In this document: one piece after another, positions 9,136 to 16,933 of the stretch
Layout of the letters: the number at the start of each line of letters is the position of its first letter
Position numbering within the stretch: position 1 is the stretch's first letter
Origin: Candidatus Heimdallarchaeota archaeon
GTDB lineage: Archaea; Asgardarchaeota; Heimdallarchaeia; JABLTI01
Assembly: GCA_019894765.1 (NCBI GenBank)
Contig: JAGXNT010000022.1
Location: 17,363-81,362, forward strand
DNA: 64,000 nt
Direction: 5' to 3'
Program-made: the position numbers and the translations under genes
The notes under the pieces: generated by a model
What the model was told of the DNA's origin: nothing
What the model saw: only the letters and a program-made list of their open reading frames with translations
Databases searched by the model: none

Positions 9136-10473
9136 TTGAATGGTAAAGAAATTGTCCAAAAAATTCGTCAAAAAATGAAAGATCATCACGAACTGTTTGA
9201 GAGAGCTATTCCTCTAATAGCATCAGAGAATATCACAAGCAAAGAAGTGCGAGAAGCAACTTTATGTGATTTCTCACATAGATATGCAGAGGGGTGGCCA
9301 GGTGAAAGAGTGTATGCAGGATGTCAATACATCGATGATGTAGAATTTATCTGCATGGATCTCGCAAAAGAAGTCTTCAAAGCAGATTTCGCAGATGTCA
9401 GACCAATCTCAGGAGTAGTAGCAAATCTAGTTCTCTATTCAGCATTCACCAATCCGGGAGATGTGAGTATGTCCATAAGTATACCAAATGGAGGACATAT
9501 TTCAACAGGTCCATTGCTAACCTCTAAAGGAGCGTTCATGGGAGGAACAGCAGGAGCGGTAAGAGGACTAAATGTCAAATACATCCCTTCAGACAGAAAG
9601 AAATTAATGATAGATGTAGAAAAAGCAGAAGAAGCAATCAAAGAATTAAAACCAAAGCTGTTACACTTTGGTGCTTCAGTATTCTTATTCCCTCATCCAG
9701 TAAAGGAGTTAGCACCAGTAGCTAAAGATTTAGGAGCAACCGTAACATATGATGCAGCTCATGTGTCAGGATTGATAGCGTGTGGATACTTCCAAGACCC
9801 GCTCAATGAAGGAGCAGAGGCAATGGCATTTTCAACACACAAAACAATGTTTGGCCCACAACATGGCTGTGTAGTAGCAACTTCAGATCAAGCAGAATTC
9901 TACGACAAAATAAAAAGAGCAACATTCCCGGGAATGACAAGTAATCATCACCTACACAATGTAGCAGCGCTAGCAATAACATTCGCAGAAATAAAAGAAT
10001 TCGGACAAGATTATGGAGGACAAATAATCAAGAATTCGTATGCACTAGCAAAAGCAATGGAAGATGAAGGATTCACAGTCTGCGGAAAAGAAAACGGATA
10101 CACAAAATCACACACACTACTAGTAGACATAAGCTCATTGCAAGAAAAAGCAGGATTAGGAAAAGACATAGAAGAAGATCTAGAAAAAGCAGACATAATA
10201 CTAAACAGAAATCTGTTGCCATGGGATATGTTCGAAGGCAGGAATTATCTTAATCCTGGTGGTATTCGTATGGGTGTTTCTGAGGTTACTCGCCTTGGTA
10301 TGAAGGAAGGCGAGATGAAAGAGATTGCTAATCTCATTCGTCGTGTTGTCATTGATCGTGAAGATATTAAAAAAGTCGTCAAAGACGTTAACGACTTCCG
10401 CAAAGACTACCAGCAACTCCACTATTGCTTTAGCTCCAATGAGGATGCTTACAAATACATCGAAATTATCTAG
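9136..10473 (+). CDS. glyA: Serine hydroxymethyltransferase
   Basis: A 445-residue PLP enzyme that converts serine to glycine and transfers the one-carbon unit to a pterin cofactor. Motifs seen are IPLIASENITS at the N-terminus, RYAEGWPGERVYAG, the cofactor region YDAAHVSGLIA and the PLP-lysine motif STHKTMFGPQHG. The start is a TTG preceded by GAGGG. The gene may pair with the GcvH-like protein at 12810. Codon usage is odd: until about 10215 it is dominated by A-ending codons (AGA, GGA, ATA, ACA), then it switches abruptly to T/C-ending codons (CGT, GGT, ATT, ACT). It is followed by a hairpin terminator. Confidence 0.95.
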   Translation: MNGKEIVQKIRQKMKDHHELFERAIPLIASENITSKEVREATLCDFSHRYAEGWPGERVYAGCQYIDDVEFICMDLAKEVFKADFADVRPISGVVANLVLYSAFTNPGDVSMSISIPNGGHISTGPLLTSKGAFMGGTAGAVRGLNVKYIPSDRKKLMIDVEKAEEAIKELKPKLLHFGASVFLFPHPVKELAPVAKDLGATVTYDAAHVSGLIACGYFQDPLNEGAEAMAFSTHKTMFGPQHGCVVATSDQAEFYDKIKRATFPGMTSNHHLHNVAALAITFAEIKEFGQDYGGQIIKNSYALAKAMEDEGFTVCGKENGYTKSHTLLVDISSLQEKAGLGKDIEEDLEKADIILNRNLLPWDMFEGRNYLNPGGIRMGVSEVTRLGMKEGEMKEIANLIRRVVIDREDIKKVVKDVNDFRKDYQQLHYCFSSNEDAYKYIEII

Positions 10474-10490
10474 TTATTCTTAGTTTTTCT

Positions 10491-10526
10491 GAGGGGTATT
10501 TCCCCTCCTCTTGTTTCTTTTTTGCT
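10491..10526 (+). terminator. Hairpin terminator after glyA
   Basis: A perfect 6-bp stem GAGGGG/CCCCTC with a 5-nt loop (10491-10507) is followed by a T-rich run ending in TTTTTT. It sits 18 nt beyond the glyA stop. Confidence 0.7.
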
Positions 10527-10581
10527 TAAACCCTTTTTCCTCTAATCATTTTAGAAAACAATCCGACAAAATCAATCTTTT

Positions 10582-10599
10582 TCGAGAAAAACTTATATA
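10582..10599 (+). promoter_or_regulatory. BRE/TATA promoter of histone gene
   Basis: A purine-rich BRE (CGAGAAAAA) abuts the TATA element CTTATATA at 10592-10599. Predicted transcription start is near 10622, leaving a leader of about 45 nt before the histone ATG. It is one of the clearest archaeal promoters in the window. Confidence 0.65.
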
Positions 10600-10668
10600 C
10601 AATTTTCTCTTTAATGAATTCAACCGGAGAAGAAGCTATTCATTCATATTTTCTTGAGATGATTCGAA

Positions 10669-10902
10669 ATGTCTAGACGCAGTAAAACTGAATTTCCTTT
10701 AGCTCCTATTGAGCGTGTTATTAAAGAGACCACTAATCTGTTAGTCAGTGAAAGTGCAGCAATAGAACTACGTGGCGTTCTCACTGATATTGCTGAGGAG
10801 CTTGCCCTTGATGCAGCAGATCTTGCTAAATTTGCTAATCGAAAAACCATTAAGGATCGAGATATCGCACTCGCCTATAAGAATATGAGGAAGACCAGAT
10901 AG
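10669..10902 (+). CDS. Archaeal histone
   Basis: A 77-residue histone-fold protein that packs DNA as dimers or longer stacks. It has a short N-terminal tail (MSRRSKTE), then the HMf-like core: FPLAPIERVIK (helix 1), VSESAAIELRGVLTDIAEELALDAADLAKFAN (helix 2) and RKTIKDRDIALAYK (loop 2 and helix 3). The RKTI(K)xxDI motif of loop 2 is diagnostic. The length is close to classical archaeal histones, with a tail a few residues longer at each end. It sits alone under a strong promoter. Confidence 0.95.
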   Translation: MSRRSKTEFPLAPIERVIKETTNLLVSESAAIELRGVLTDIAEELALDAADLAKFANRKTIKDRDIALAYKNMRKTR

Positions 10903-11001
10903 CCTTTTTTGCTTTCACTCATTCTAGTGCGCCTATGCTAATTCTTTTAAAATGATATGTAACAATAGTATCATTATCAAATTGCTGTTTGGTGATACTT
11001 G

Positions 11002-11301
11002 TTGGCAGAAAAAATTACTTTACACGACCTTTCCATTATGTTTGGTGAAGATTATCTTCCACCTGAACTTGACAAGAAAATTTTTATGAAGCATTTCGAC
11101 GTCGGAGCCAATCGAATCATTGGTAAGAAGACTCTCGACAAAGTTAAGAGTGTTTTAGACACAGCAATTGAAGCAACCAAAGCAGAGCAATATAGAGATA
11201 AAGGGAAAGTAATCAGTTCACCAGCTCAACGCTTACATCATAACCTTGCAGTTAGCAAGAAATCACAATATATCGATGACGAAGAAAAGGAATCAAAGTA
11301 G
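11002..11301 (+). CDS. Small conserved-looking protein, unknown function
   Basis: About 99 residues. Two TTG codons are adjacent (10999 and 11002); GGTGAT upstream favours 11002, giving MAEKITLHDLSIMFGED. The protein is mostly helical and charged (DKKIFMKHFDVGANRIIGKKTLDKVKSVLDTAIEA), with a basic, polar C-terminus (SPAQRLHHNLAVSKKSQ) ending in EKESK. It has no Cys and no membrane segment. It sits between histone and tiaS in the same direction, so a nucleic-acid role is conceivable but not shown. I do not recognise the family. Confidence 0.65.
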   Translation: MAEKITLHDLSIMFGEDYLPPELDKKIFMKHFDVGANRIIGKKTLDKVKSVLDTAIEATKAEQYRDKGKVISSPAQRLHHNLAVSKKSQYIDDEEKESK

Positions 11302-11353
11302 ACCAAACTTAAATAATTAGTTAGACTTTGGGAGCTTATTGAGGATTCGCTAA

Positions 11354-12709
11354 ATGAAAAACGAGCTCCATATTGGTTTTGATGATACTGATTCTCTCAA
11401 AGGTTCTTGTACTACTCATTTAGCTACTATTATAGTTCACGAAATTTTTGATCAAGTGGATTTCCTTGATTTTCCTAATCTTATCAGGCTCAATCCAAAT
11501 ATTCCTCACAAAACTCGAGGGAATGGGGCTGTTGCTCTTAGGATTATTGGAGAGAACTCAGATTTAGAATCAGTAAGAGAACTGGTAATTAAAACTGTCA
11601 ATAACATGGCTCGATTAGATGATGAAAATACAAATCCCGGTATTGCTTTTCTCACAAATACGATTCCAAAAGAAATTAAGCAATTTTCTCTACGCGCAAT
11701 GTGGGATGTCATCTCAATTCCTGAAGCAGAGAAATTTAATTCATTTTCGAATATTGATTTGATTAAACTTGGCAATGGCAGAGGAATCATTGGTGCTCTC
11801 GGAGCAATTGGTAATCAACTGAAAGATGATTTTACATATGAACACCTTTCTTACCGGCTACCAGAAAATTTCGGAACAAAAAGAAAGATTGATCGTGAGA
11901 GTATTCTTGTCGCAGATAAAGCAACACCACTCACATTTAGCAACGTGGATTATGAATATAATTCTGTAATGATTACACCTCGAGGAGCTGATCCTGTTTT
12001 TTCTGGAATTAGAGGAGAAACTCCTGAAGAAGTAATGAAAGCTTGGAATTTAGTGAAATCATTGGAAGAAATCGCTATGTTAATGGTTTATAGAACGAAT
12101 CAGCATACCAATCAGCATTTCCCTAAGGATTTTGTAATTGTACAATTAAAACCTCATCGATCTGCAATTGTTCATGGAGTTGTTAGTAAAACACCTCATT
12201 ATATTGAAGGCAGTCATTTGATTTTCTCAATTAAAGATGATACTGGGGAAATCGATTGTGCAGCTTATGAACCTACTAAGAGATTCAGAGGAGAATTAAG
12301 CAATTTAGCGATAGGTGATAATATTACTGTTTTTGGTGGAATTAGACCAGCTGAAGAAAAACATCCAATGACCATTAATGTTGAACGATTAAGAGTGGAT
12401 TCTCTTGTTAAAATGACTAGCCATGAAAATCCATTCTGCGACAATTGCAATGCACGATTAAAGTCAGCAGGTAAGAATAAAGGATTCAAATGCCAAAAAT
12501 GTTCAACAGTTTATCGAGATAAAAAGCAAATTAAGAAAGAATTACCTAGGAACATTTCATTAAAAGAATATTTACCACCAATTATTGCTCATCGACATTT
12601 AACTAAACCAATTGAGAGAGAGAATCAAAACAACAAAAACAAACAAATCAGAAAATCTGAAGTCAAAAGGATTATGAAATTGTTACTTGATTTCAAAAAC
12701 GAATCCTAA
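11354..12709 (+). CDS. tiaS: tRNA(Ile2) 2-agmatinylcytidine synthetase
   Basis: A 451-residue archaea-specific enzyme that attaches agmatine to C34 of the CAU-anticodon tRNA(Ile), so that it reads AUA. The N-terminal IGFDDTDS (residues 7-14) is the kinase-like catalytic hallmark. A long middle region contains TPRGADPVFSGIRGE. An OB-fold domain (HGVVSKTPHYIEGSH, DDTGEIDCAAYEPT) follows. A zinc ribbon (CDNCNARL and CQKC) and a basic C-terminal tail complete the known TiaS architecture. It is probably monocistronic. It implies that the genome uses ATA codons with an archaeal decoding system. Confidence 0.95.
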   Translation: MKNELHIGFDDTDSLKGSCTTHLATIIVHEIFDQVDFLDFPNLIRLNPNIPHKTRGNGAVALRIIGENSDLESVRELVIKTVNNMARLDDENTNPGIAFLTNTIPKEIKQFSLRAMWDVISIPEAEKFNSFSNIDLIKLGNGRGIIGALGAIGNQLKDDFTYEHLSYRLPENFGTKRKIDRESILVADKATPLTFSNVDYEYNSVMITPRGADPVFSGIRGETPEEVMKAWNLVKSLEEIAMLMVYRTNQHTNQHFPKDFVIVQLKPHRSAIVHGVVSKTPHYIEGSHLIFSIKDDTGEIDCAAYEPTKRFRGELSNLAIGDNITVFGGIRPAEEKHPMTINVERLRVDSLVKMTSHENPFCDNCNARLKSAGKNKGFKCQKCSTVYRDKKQIKKELPRNISLKEYLPPIIAHRHLTKPIERENQNNKNKQIRKSEVKRIMKLLLDFKNES

Positions 12710-12809
12710 AAGTATGTTTTTTCTTCTAAAGAAATAATCTTTTAAGTGAGATTTATAATATATAAAACATAAAATTTTAATAAATACTAAAAGAATTCAA
12801 ATTTAGTAT

Positions 12810-13274
12810 ATGATTATAAAGGTGGAAAATCCTTTGATTACAATTGGCGAATACGAGTTTGATGAAAACCTATACTATTATACTGGTGGAGATGGACACA
12901 TCTGGTTAAAGAAGCTGGATGACGGAAAAGTGAAAGTTGGATTCGATGATTTCGGACAAAAACTTGCTGGAAAGATACTTTTCGTAAGACTTATACCACC
13001 CGGTAAAGAAAGACCAAAAGGGAAGAGTATGGGAACAATTGAAAGTGGGAAATATGTGGGAAGTCTCAAATGTCCAGTAAATGGAACTATTGTTGAGGTT
13101 AATGAGGAATTAAAGAAAGACGCATCGCTACTCAATAATGATCCTTATGTAGCTGGTTGGATCGCAATTATTGAACCGAATGATCTAGAAGCAGATTTGA
13201 AAGAAGACTTTGTTTTTGGTGAAGCTGAAATTAAAACCTGGATAGAAAAGGAAATAGCTACACACATAAAATAA
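12810..13274 (+). CDS. gcvH: Glycine cleavage H-protein-like lipoyl carrier
   Basis: A 154-residue lipoyl-domain protein. The segment MGTIESGKYVGSLKCPVNG aligns with the lipoylation loop of GcvH (ESVKAVSDIYSPVSG), placing the modified lysine at Lys81; VEVNEEL follows as in GcvH. In the glycine cleavage system it shuttles the aminomethyl group between the P and T proteins. P, T and L proteins are not in the window. Archaeal GcvH paralogues can also serve lipoate assembly or sulfur oxidation, so the exact job is open. The glyA gene 2.3 kb upstream fits one-carbon metabolism. Confidence 0.85.
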   Translation: MIIKVENPLITIGEYEFDENLYYYTGGDGHIWLKKLDDGKVKVGFDDFGQKLAGKILFVRLIPPGKERPKGKSMGTIESGKYVGSLKCPVNGTIVEVNEELKKDASLLNNDPYVAGWIAIIEPNDLEADLKEDFVFGEAEIKTWIEKEIATHIK

Positions 13275-13333
13275 TTCTAATTCTTTCCTTTTTTTATTTA
13301 TTTTTTACAAAAGCAGAGGATTTTAGGATTTCT

Positions 13334-13780
13334 TTAAAATGGTTTATGCTTGAATCCGAGAATTGTCTCAATCCAAAAGATCGCCATTGTTATAAGGCAA
13401 ATAATGATAACAAATATACTAGAAGTTGTTAATGATTGGTAGAAAAAAATCATGTAACTAATGAAGAAAATCGTTGTAAAAGAAGCATAAAAAATCCATC
13501 TTGGAACCAGCCAATTCTTAAATTTAAAATAATTTCTTAATTCACCAACATTTACTTTTTTAATTATAAAATAACGCCCTCTCTTATCTTTCTCAGCTAA
13601 ACTAAGATTACATAATTTCTCTAAATGATAAGCAGCGACACTTGGAGATGATAATTCCAGAGTTCGTTGGACTTCTCTAACTCCTACCGACTTCTGACTT
13701 GAAGCAAACCAAAAAATCCGAAGCGTTGTACCTTTTAATTGTGAAATAATAACTTCTTCATTTTCTTCGGGTGGTGCCAT
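13334..13780 (-). CDS. Membrane-anchored winged-helix transcriptional regulator
   Basis: A 148-residue protein. Residues 10-80 form an ArsR-type winged helix (GTTLRIFWFASSQ, VGVREVQRTLELSSPSVAAYHLEKL, EKDKRGRYFII). Two membrane segments follow (WIFYASFTTIFFISYMIFFY and SSIFVIIICLITMAIFWIETIL). It probably reads a membrane or surface signal and binds DNA next to the membrane. No ligand domain is present. The target is unknown; it is convergent with gcvH and transcribed toward it. Confidence 0.8.
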   Translation of the reverse strand: MAPPEENEEVIISQLKGTTLRIFWFASSQKSVGVREVQRTLELSSPSVAAYHLEKLCNLSLAEKDKRGRYFIIKKVNVGELRNYFKFKNWLVPRWIFYASFTTIFFISYMIFFYQSLTTSSIFVIIICLITMAIFWIETILGFKHKPF

Positions 13781-13889
13781 ATCTTATCCCCCAACATAAT
13801 AGTAATTTGATAGGAAATCTGTGTAATGAATAAGATAGTATAACATATCCTTTAGAAAAAGGATTCGAATTGAAATCAAGAATGAGTAT

Positions 13890-14108
13890 TTAACCGCCAG
13901 CAACAATCTGAGTAATAATTACTTTATCTGTAGTCTCAACTTCCTGATCAATTTTAGCAGCTTTTTCATTTACAATTATAGCCATGAGATTAACGGGAAC
14001 ATCTGTGAAATCAAGAATTTCATCTAATCGTTTTTTTCCTTCGAAATCAACTTCTTTTTCTTCAAATCCAAAATATTTTTTAACAAAACCAATAACTCTT
14101 ATTTTCAT
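13890..14108 (-). CDS. MoaD/ThiS-type ubiquitin-like sulfur carrier
   Basis: A 72-residue beta-grasp protein (MKIRVIGFVKKYFGF at the start) ending in VAGG, the C-terminal diglycine needed for adenylation and thiocarboxylate formation by an E1-like enzyme. Relatives donate sulfur for molybdopterin, thiamine or tRNA thiolation, and in archaea (SAMPs) can be conjugated to lysines. It has no partner gene beside it. Because the window also encodes an E2, a modifier role is worth considering, although a true Asgard ubiquitin would usually look more like ubiquitin itself. Confidence 0.85.
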   Translation of the reverse strand: MKIRVIGFVKKYFGFEEKEVDFEGKKRLDEILDFTDVPVNLMAIIVNEKAAKIDQEVETTDKVIITQIVAGG

Positions 14109-14289
14109 TTTTGTTCACAATATATGATTCTTTATGGTCTAAATTAAGCATTGCTATTTATGAAATTATTCAAAATAAGACCTCTAAATTTAGAAAGTAA
14201 ACTTGTGAGTTCATTTATTCCTTCTTGTTTTCTTACACGAAAAGCATATTAACAACATACTCTGTTGAAAACTCTAGACAAAGGAGTCT

Positions 14290-15126
14290 TTGATACAATT
14301 GGTAAATTATGATAAAGATTTCTTGAGAAAGTATCAAAAAGCCAGAGATGAAAAAGATTCTATTCTCTGTGCTGGTTTTGATCCAGCAATTCCCAATCAA
14401 CGAGAGAAAAACACTTTGCCCGAGAAATATTTCGAGGACAATAAATCGGTTGAAGAAGGAATAATTGCCTTTTTTGAAGAATTTCTTGAGAGTGTTCAAG
14501 ATTATTGTTGTGCCATAAAGCCGAACAACCAGTATATATTCCACATGGGGTTAAAATCTTATCAGAAAATGAATAAAATGATTCATGATCAAGGATTATT
14601 TTCAATATTAGATCAAAAAATTGGAGACATTGGTTCAACCAACGATTCCGGTTTTTATTGGATGAAAGAAATGGGATTCGATGCAGTTACTTACTCTCCT
14701 TTTGCAGGAAATATTGCAGAGAGTCTAAATTCTGCTCATAAAGTAGGGATGGGATTAATTACTCTAACACTAATGTCTAATCCTGATGCTATTTATTTCA
14801 TGAAAAATGCTGAAATTGAAGGACAAAAGGGATATGAATTCATCGCACAAAAAATGAACGAACTAAATGGAGATGGGATTGTTGTTGGAGCAACCGGTCA
14901 TGTAACAGCAGATGACCTTCAAAAAGTCAGAGAGCTTGCAGGAAAAGATGTTGTTATGTTAATTCCAGGAATTGGCAAACAAGAAGGGGATCTAAAAAAG
15001 GTAATTCAATTTGGCGGTGAGAATGTTTTACTAAACGTTAGTAGAGCGATCCTTTATTCTGAAAATATAAAAGAAACAGCAATAAAATACAATAATCAAT
15101 TTAATGAAGTAAGAAAGGGAAAATAA
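14290..15126 (+). CDS. pyrF: Orotidine 5'-phosphate decarboxylase
   Basis: A 278-residue enzyme of the longer type-2 OMP decarboxylase subfamily, making UMP in the last step of de novo pyrimidine synthesis. Catalytic Asp108-x-Lys110-x-x-Asp113 lie in LDQKIGDIGSTN. Substrate residues are in CAGFDPAIP and CAIKPNNQY, and phosphate binding in VGATGH and PGIGKQEGD. It starts at TTG 14290 with AAGGAG 5 nt before it. It is flanked by unrelated genes, so no pyr operon is seen here. Confidence 0.93.
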   Translation: MIQLVNYDKDFLRKYQKARDEKDSILCAGFDPAIPNQREKNTLPEKYFEDNKSVEEGIIAFFEEFLESVQDYCCAIKPNNQYIFHMGLKSYQKMNKMIHDQGLFSILDQKIGDIGSTNDSGFYWMKEMGFDAVTYSPFAGNIAESLNSAHKVGMGLITLTLMSNPDAIYFMKNAEIEGQKGYEFIAQKMNELNGDGIVVGATGHVTADDLQKVRELAGKDVVMLIPGIGKQEGDLKKVIQFGGENVLLNVSRAILYSENIKETAIKYNNQFNEVRKGK

Positions 15127-15151
15127 TCAATTAAATGGTTATTTTCCTAAT

Positions 15152-16741
15152 TCACATTTCTCGCAAGAATTTTCGATACATTGCTACATGAGTAAATGGT
15201 AGTGCTGAGACCTTACTTTCTCTTGTGTTACCAATTTCACTTGTCTTAGCAGTATGTTCCTTTCCTTCAACAATTACTTTTGGTGAATTTAATTGCCGAG
15301 ATAAATTGCCATCGAGAACAAATGAAACTGATAATTTTTTATCTATATCCCATGACATTTTTGCTGCATCATTAGGTGCTAACTCGGTTGGGAGGAATTC
15401 TGAAGCTTTTAATCCACTTTCAACTTCATTTGTGATAGTACATGGTACTGGTGTGGAAGAAATTATTGTACAAATATAGGAGTTATCCTTGGGGGCTTTT
15501 TCTACAATTTTTGAGATTTCAATATCTTCGCCTTTTGATGGTACTGTTAAATCAATTCTCCAAATCAATGGTGATGGATTAATGAAGTATGTTTGGAGGA
15601 ACTTTACACCGGATTCAACATTCGTTAATGTTTGCTGAATATTTATACCATGTTTTAAACCAAAATCAATGAATGTCATATCTTCAGTTATGGTTTCTAC
15701 AGCTAGGTGCATTTCAGATGGAATTAAGTCTCTGATAAATAGTTCATCTAAAGTAACTGGTAATAGATTTAGAACTTCAGAAGTAAAGAAAATCTTGATT
15801 TTTCCATCATCTTCCTTTCTCATTAATGAATTATAATCTTGAACTATACGAATTTCCTCGCCTTTACGAATCATAATTGTTCTTGGAATACGTTTTTCTA
15901 AAGTGTAAAACGCTTTTACTTCTCCACCGGGAGCAAGGGAAGAAGCATTCCAAGTAAGTTTCAATCCATTCTCAACAAGTTCTTTTTTGTACTTGCCACT
16001 TTCTTTACAAGTTACCTCTTTGATTTTGTAAAGATAAGGTATAATGTCTGAAACAATTACATTAGATAATTTATGTTCTGTTTCATTCTTAAATGAAGCA
16101 ATAAGAGTGTGCTCAAGAATAGTTTCAGAGGGAGTTATCTCTAAACTCAATTTATCTTTATGTTCTACCCCACCACTGTTCTTATAGGAGATTTTTCGGA
16201 TAACAGTATTTGAAACAGGTGATTGGTGCTTTTCTAGCAGATCATATAATTCATCTTCTGATAGAAGACGATCTGATCTTAGAGCAATCAAATGTGCTAA
16301 AACGTCGACTTCAATAGAAACCAAATCGGATGCTTCCACATGTTCAATTGTTACTCGAGATAGCTTTTCTAATGCTTGGGATGCTTTCTTTATTATTTGA
16401 TACGCTTCTTCTTCTCCTAATTTTATGCCAAGTTTCTCAAAATAGGTTGCACACCAAACAGCCATCCGCCTATCATTTATTGGAAGATTTGTTCTGTTTT
16501 GTATGAACAATTTTAGGGTTTTAGCTATTGAAAACAATGATCTTGCTTTGTGTTGCATAATTTGTTCATTATTGTCGTCATATACTCTGACAACTGCTTC
16601 AATCACTTCGAAATTATCCTTTTCACTAATAGGGGTGACTGAAAGAGACAGGCTTGCTATACCTGGAAATTTAGTGATTTCAGCTTCTTTGTCTATAGGT
16701 TCACTCATTTCTAACACCATTACGTCCTTACGTCTTAACAC
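15152..16741 (-). CDS. Large soluble protein with helical N-terminus and beta-sandwich repeats, unknown function
   Basis: A 529-residue protein without signal peptide or membrane segment. The true start may be Met8 or Met12. Residues about 60-190 are helical (INDRRMAVWCATYFEKLGIKLGEEEAYQIIKKA). From about 200 on it is strand-rich, with segments such as LEHTLIASFKNETEHKLSNVIVSDIIP and LAPGGEVKAFYTLEKRIP, resembling the CARDB/DUF11-like immunoglobulin folds that usually occur outside the cell. Its cytoplasmic-looking context makes that unusual. It has an AT-rich gap and the divergent FtsX-like gene upstream. No function is assigned. Confidence 0.7.
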   Translation of the reverse strand: MLRRKDVMVLEMSEPIDKEAEITKFPGIASLSLSVTPISEKDNFEVIEAVVRVYDDNNEQIMQHKARSLFSIAKTLKLFIQNRTNLPINDRRMAVWCATYFEKLGIKLGEEEAYQIIKKASQALEKLSRVTIEHVEASDLVSIEVDVLAHLIALRSDRLLSEDELYDLLEKHQSPVSNTVIRKISYKNSGGVEHKDKLSLEITPSETILEHTLIASFKNETEHKLSNVIVSDIIPYLYKIKEVTCKESGKYKKELVENGLKLTWNASSLAPGGEVKAFYTLEKRIPRTIMIRKGEEIRIVQDYNSLMRKEDDGKIKIFFTSEVLNLLPVTLDELFIRDLIPSEMHLAVETITEDMTFIDFGLKHGINIQQTLTNVESGVKFLQTYFINPSPLIWRIDLTVPSKGEDIEISKIVEKAPKDNSYICTIISSTPVPCTITNEVESGLKASEFLPTELAPNDAAKMSWDIDKKLSVSFVLDGNLSRQLNSPKVIVEGKEHTAKTSEIGNTRESKVSALPFTHVAMYRKFLREM

Positions 16742-16933
16742 TAAATGCTACTTTTATATTAAATTTAGTTTTGAAGCACAAGTATCAGTAGATTTTATAA
16801 GATTAAATCTTTTGAGGTATGAACAAATCTTACTAAATTACTTTCAAAAGATTAATTTAATATAACCACAGATTAAAAAACTCGTGTAGATATCTTTAGA
16901 TTATAATTATTGTAACTATGTGGAGTGAAACGG

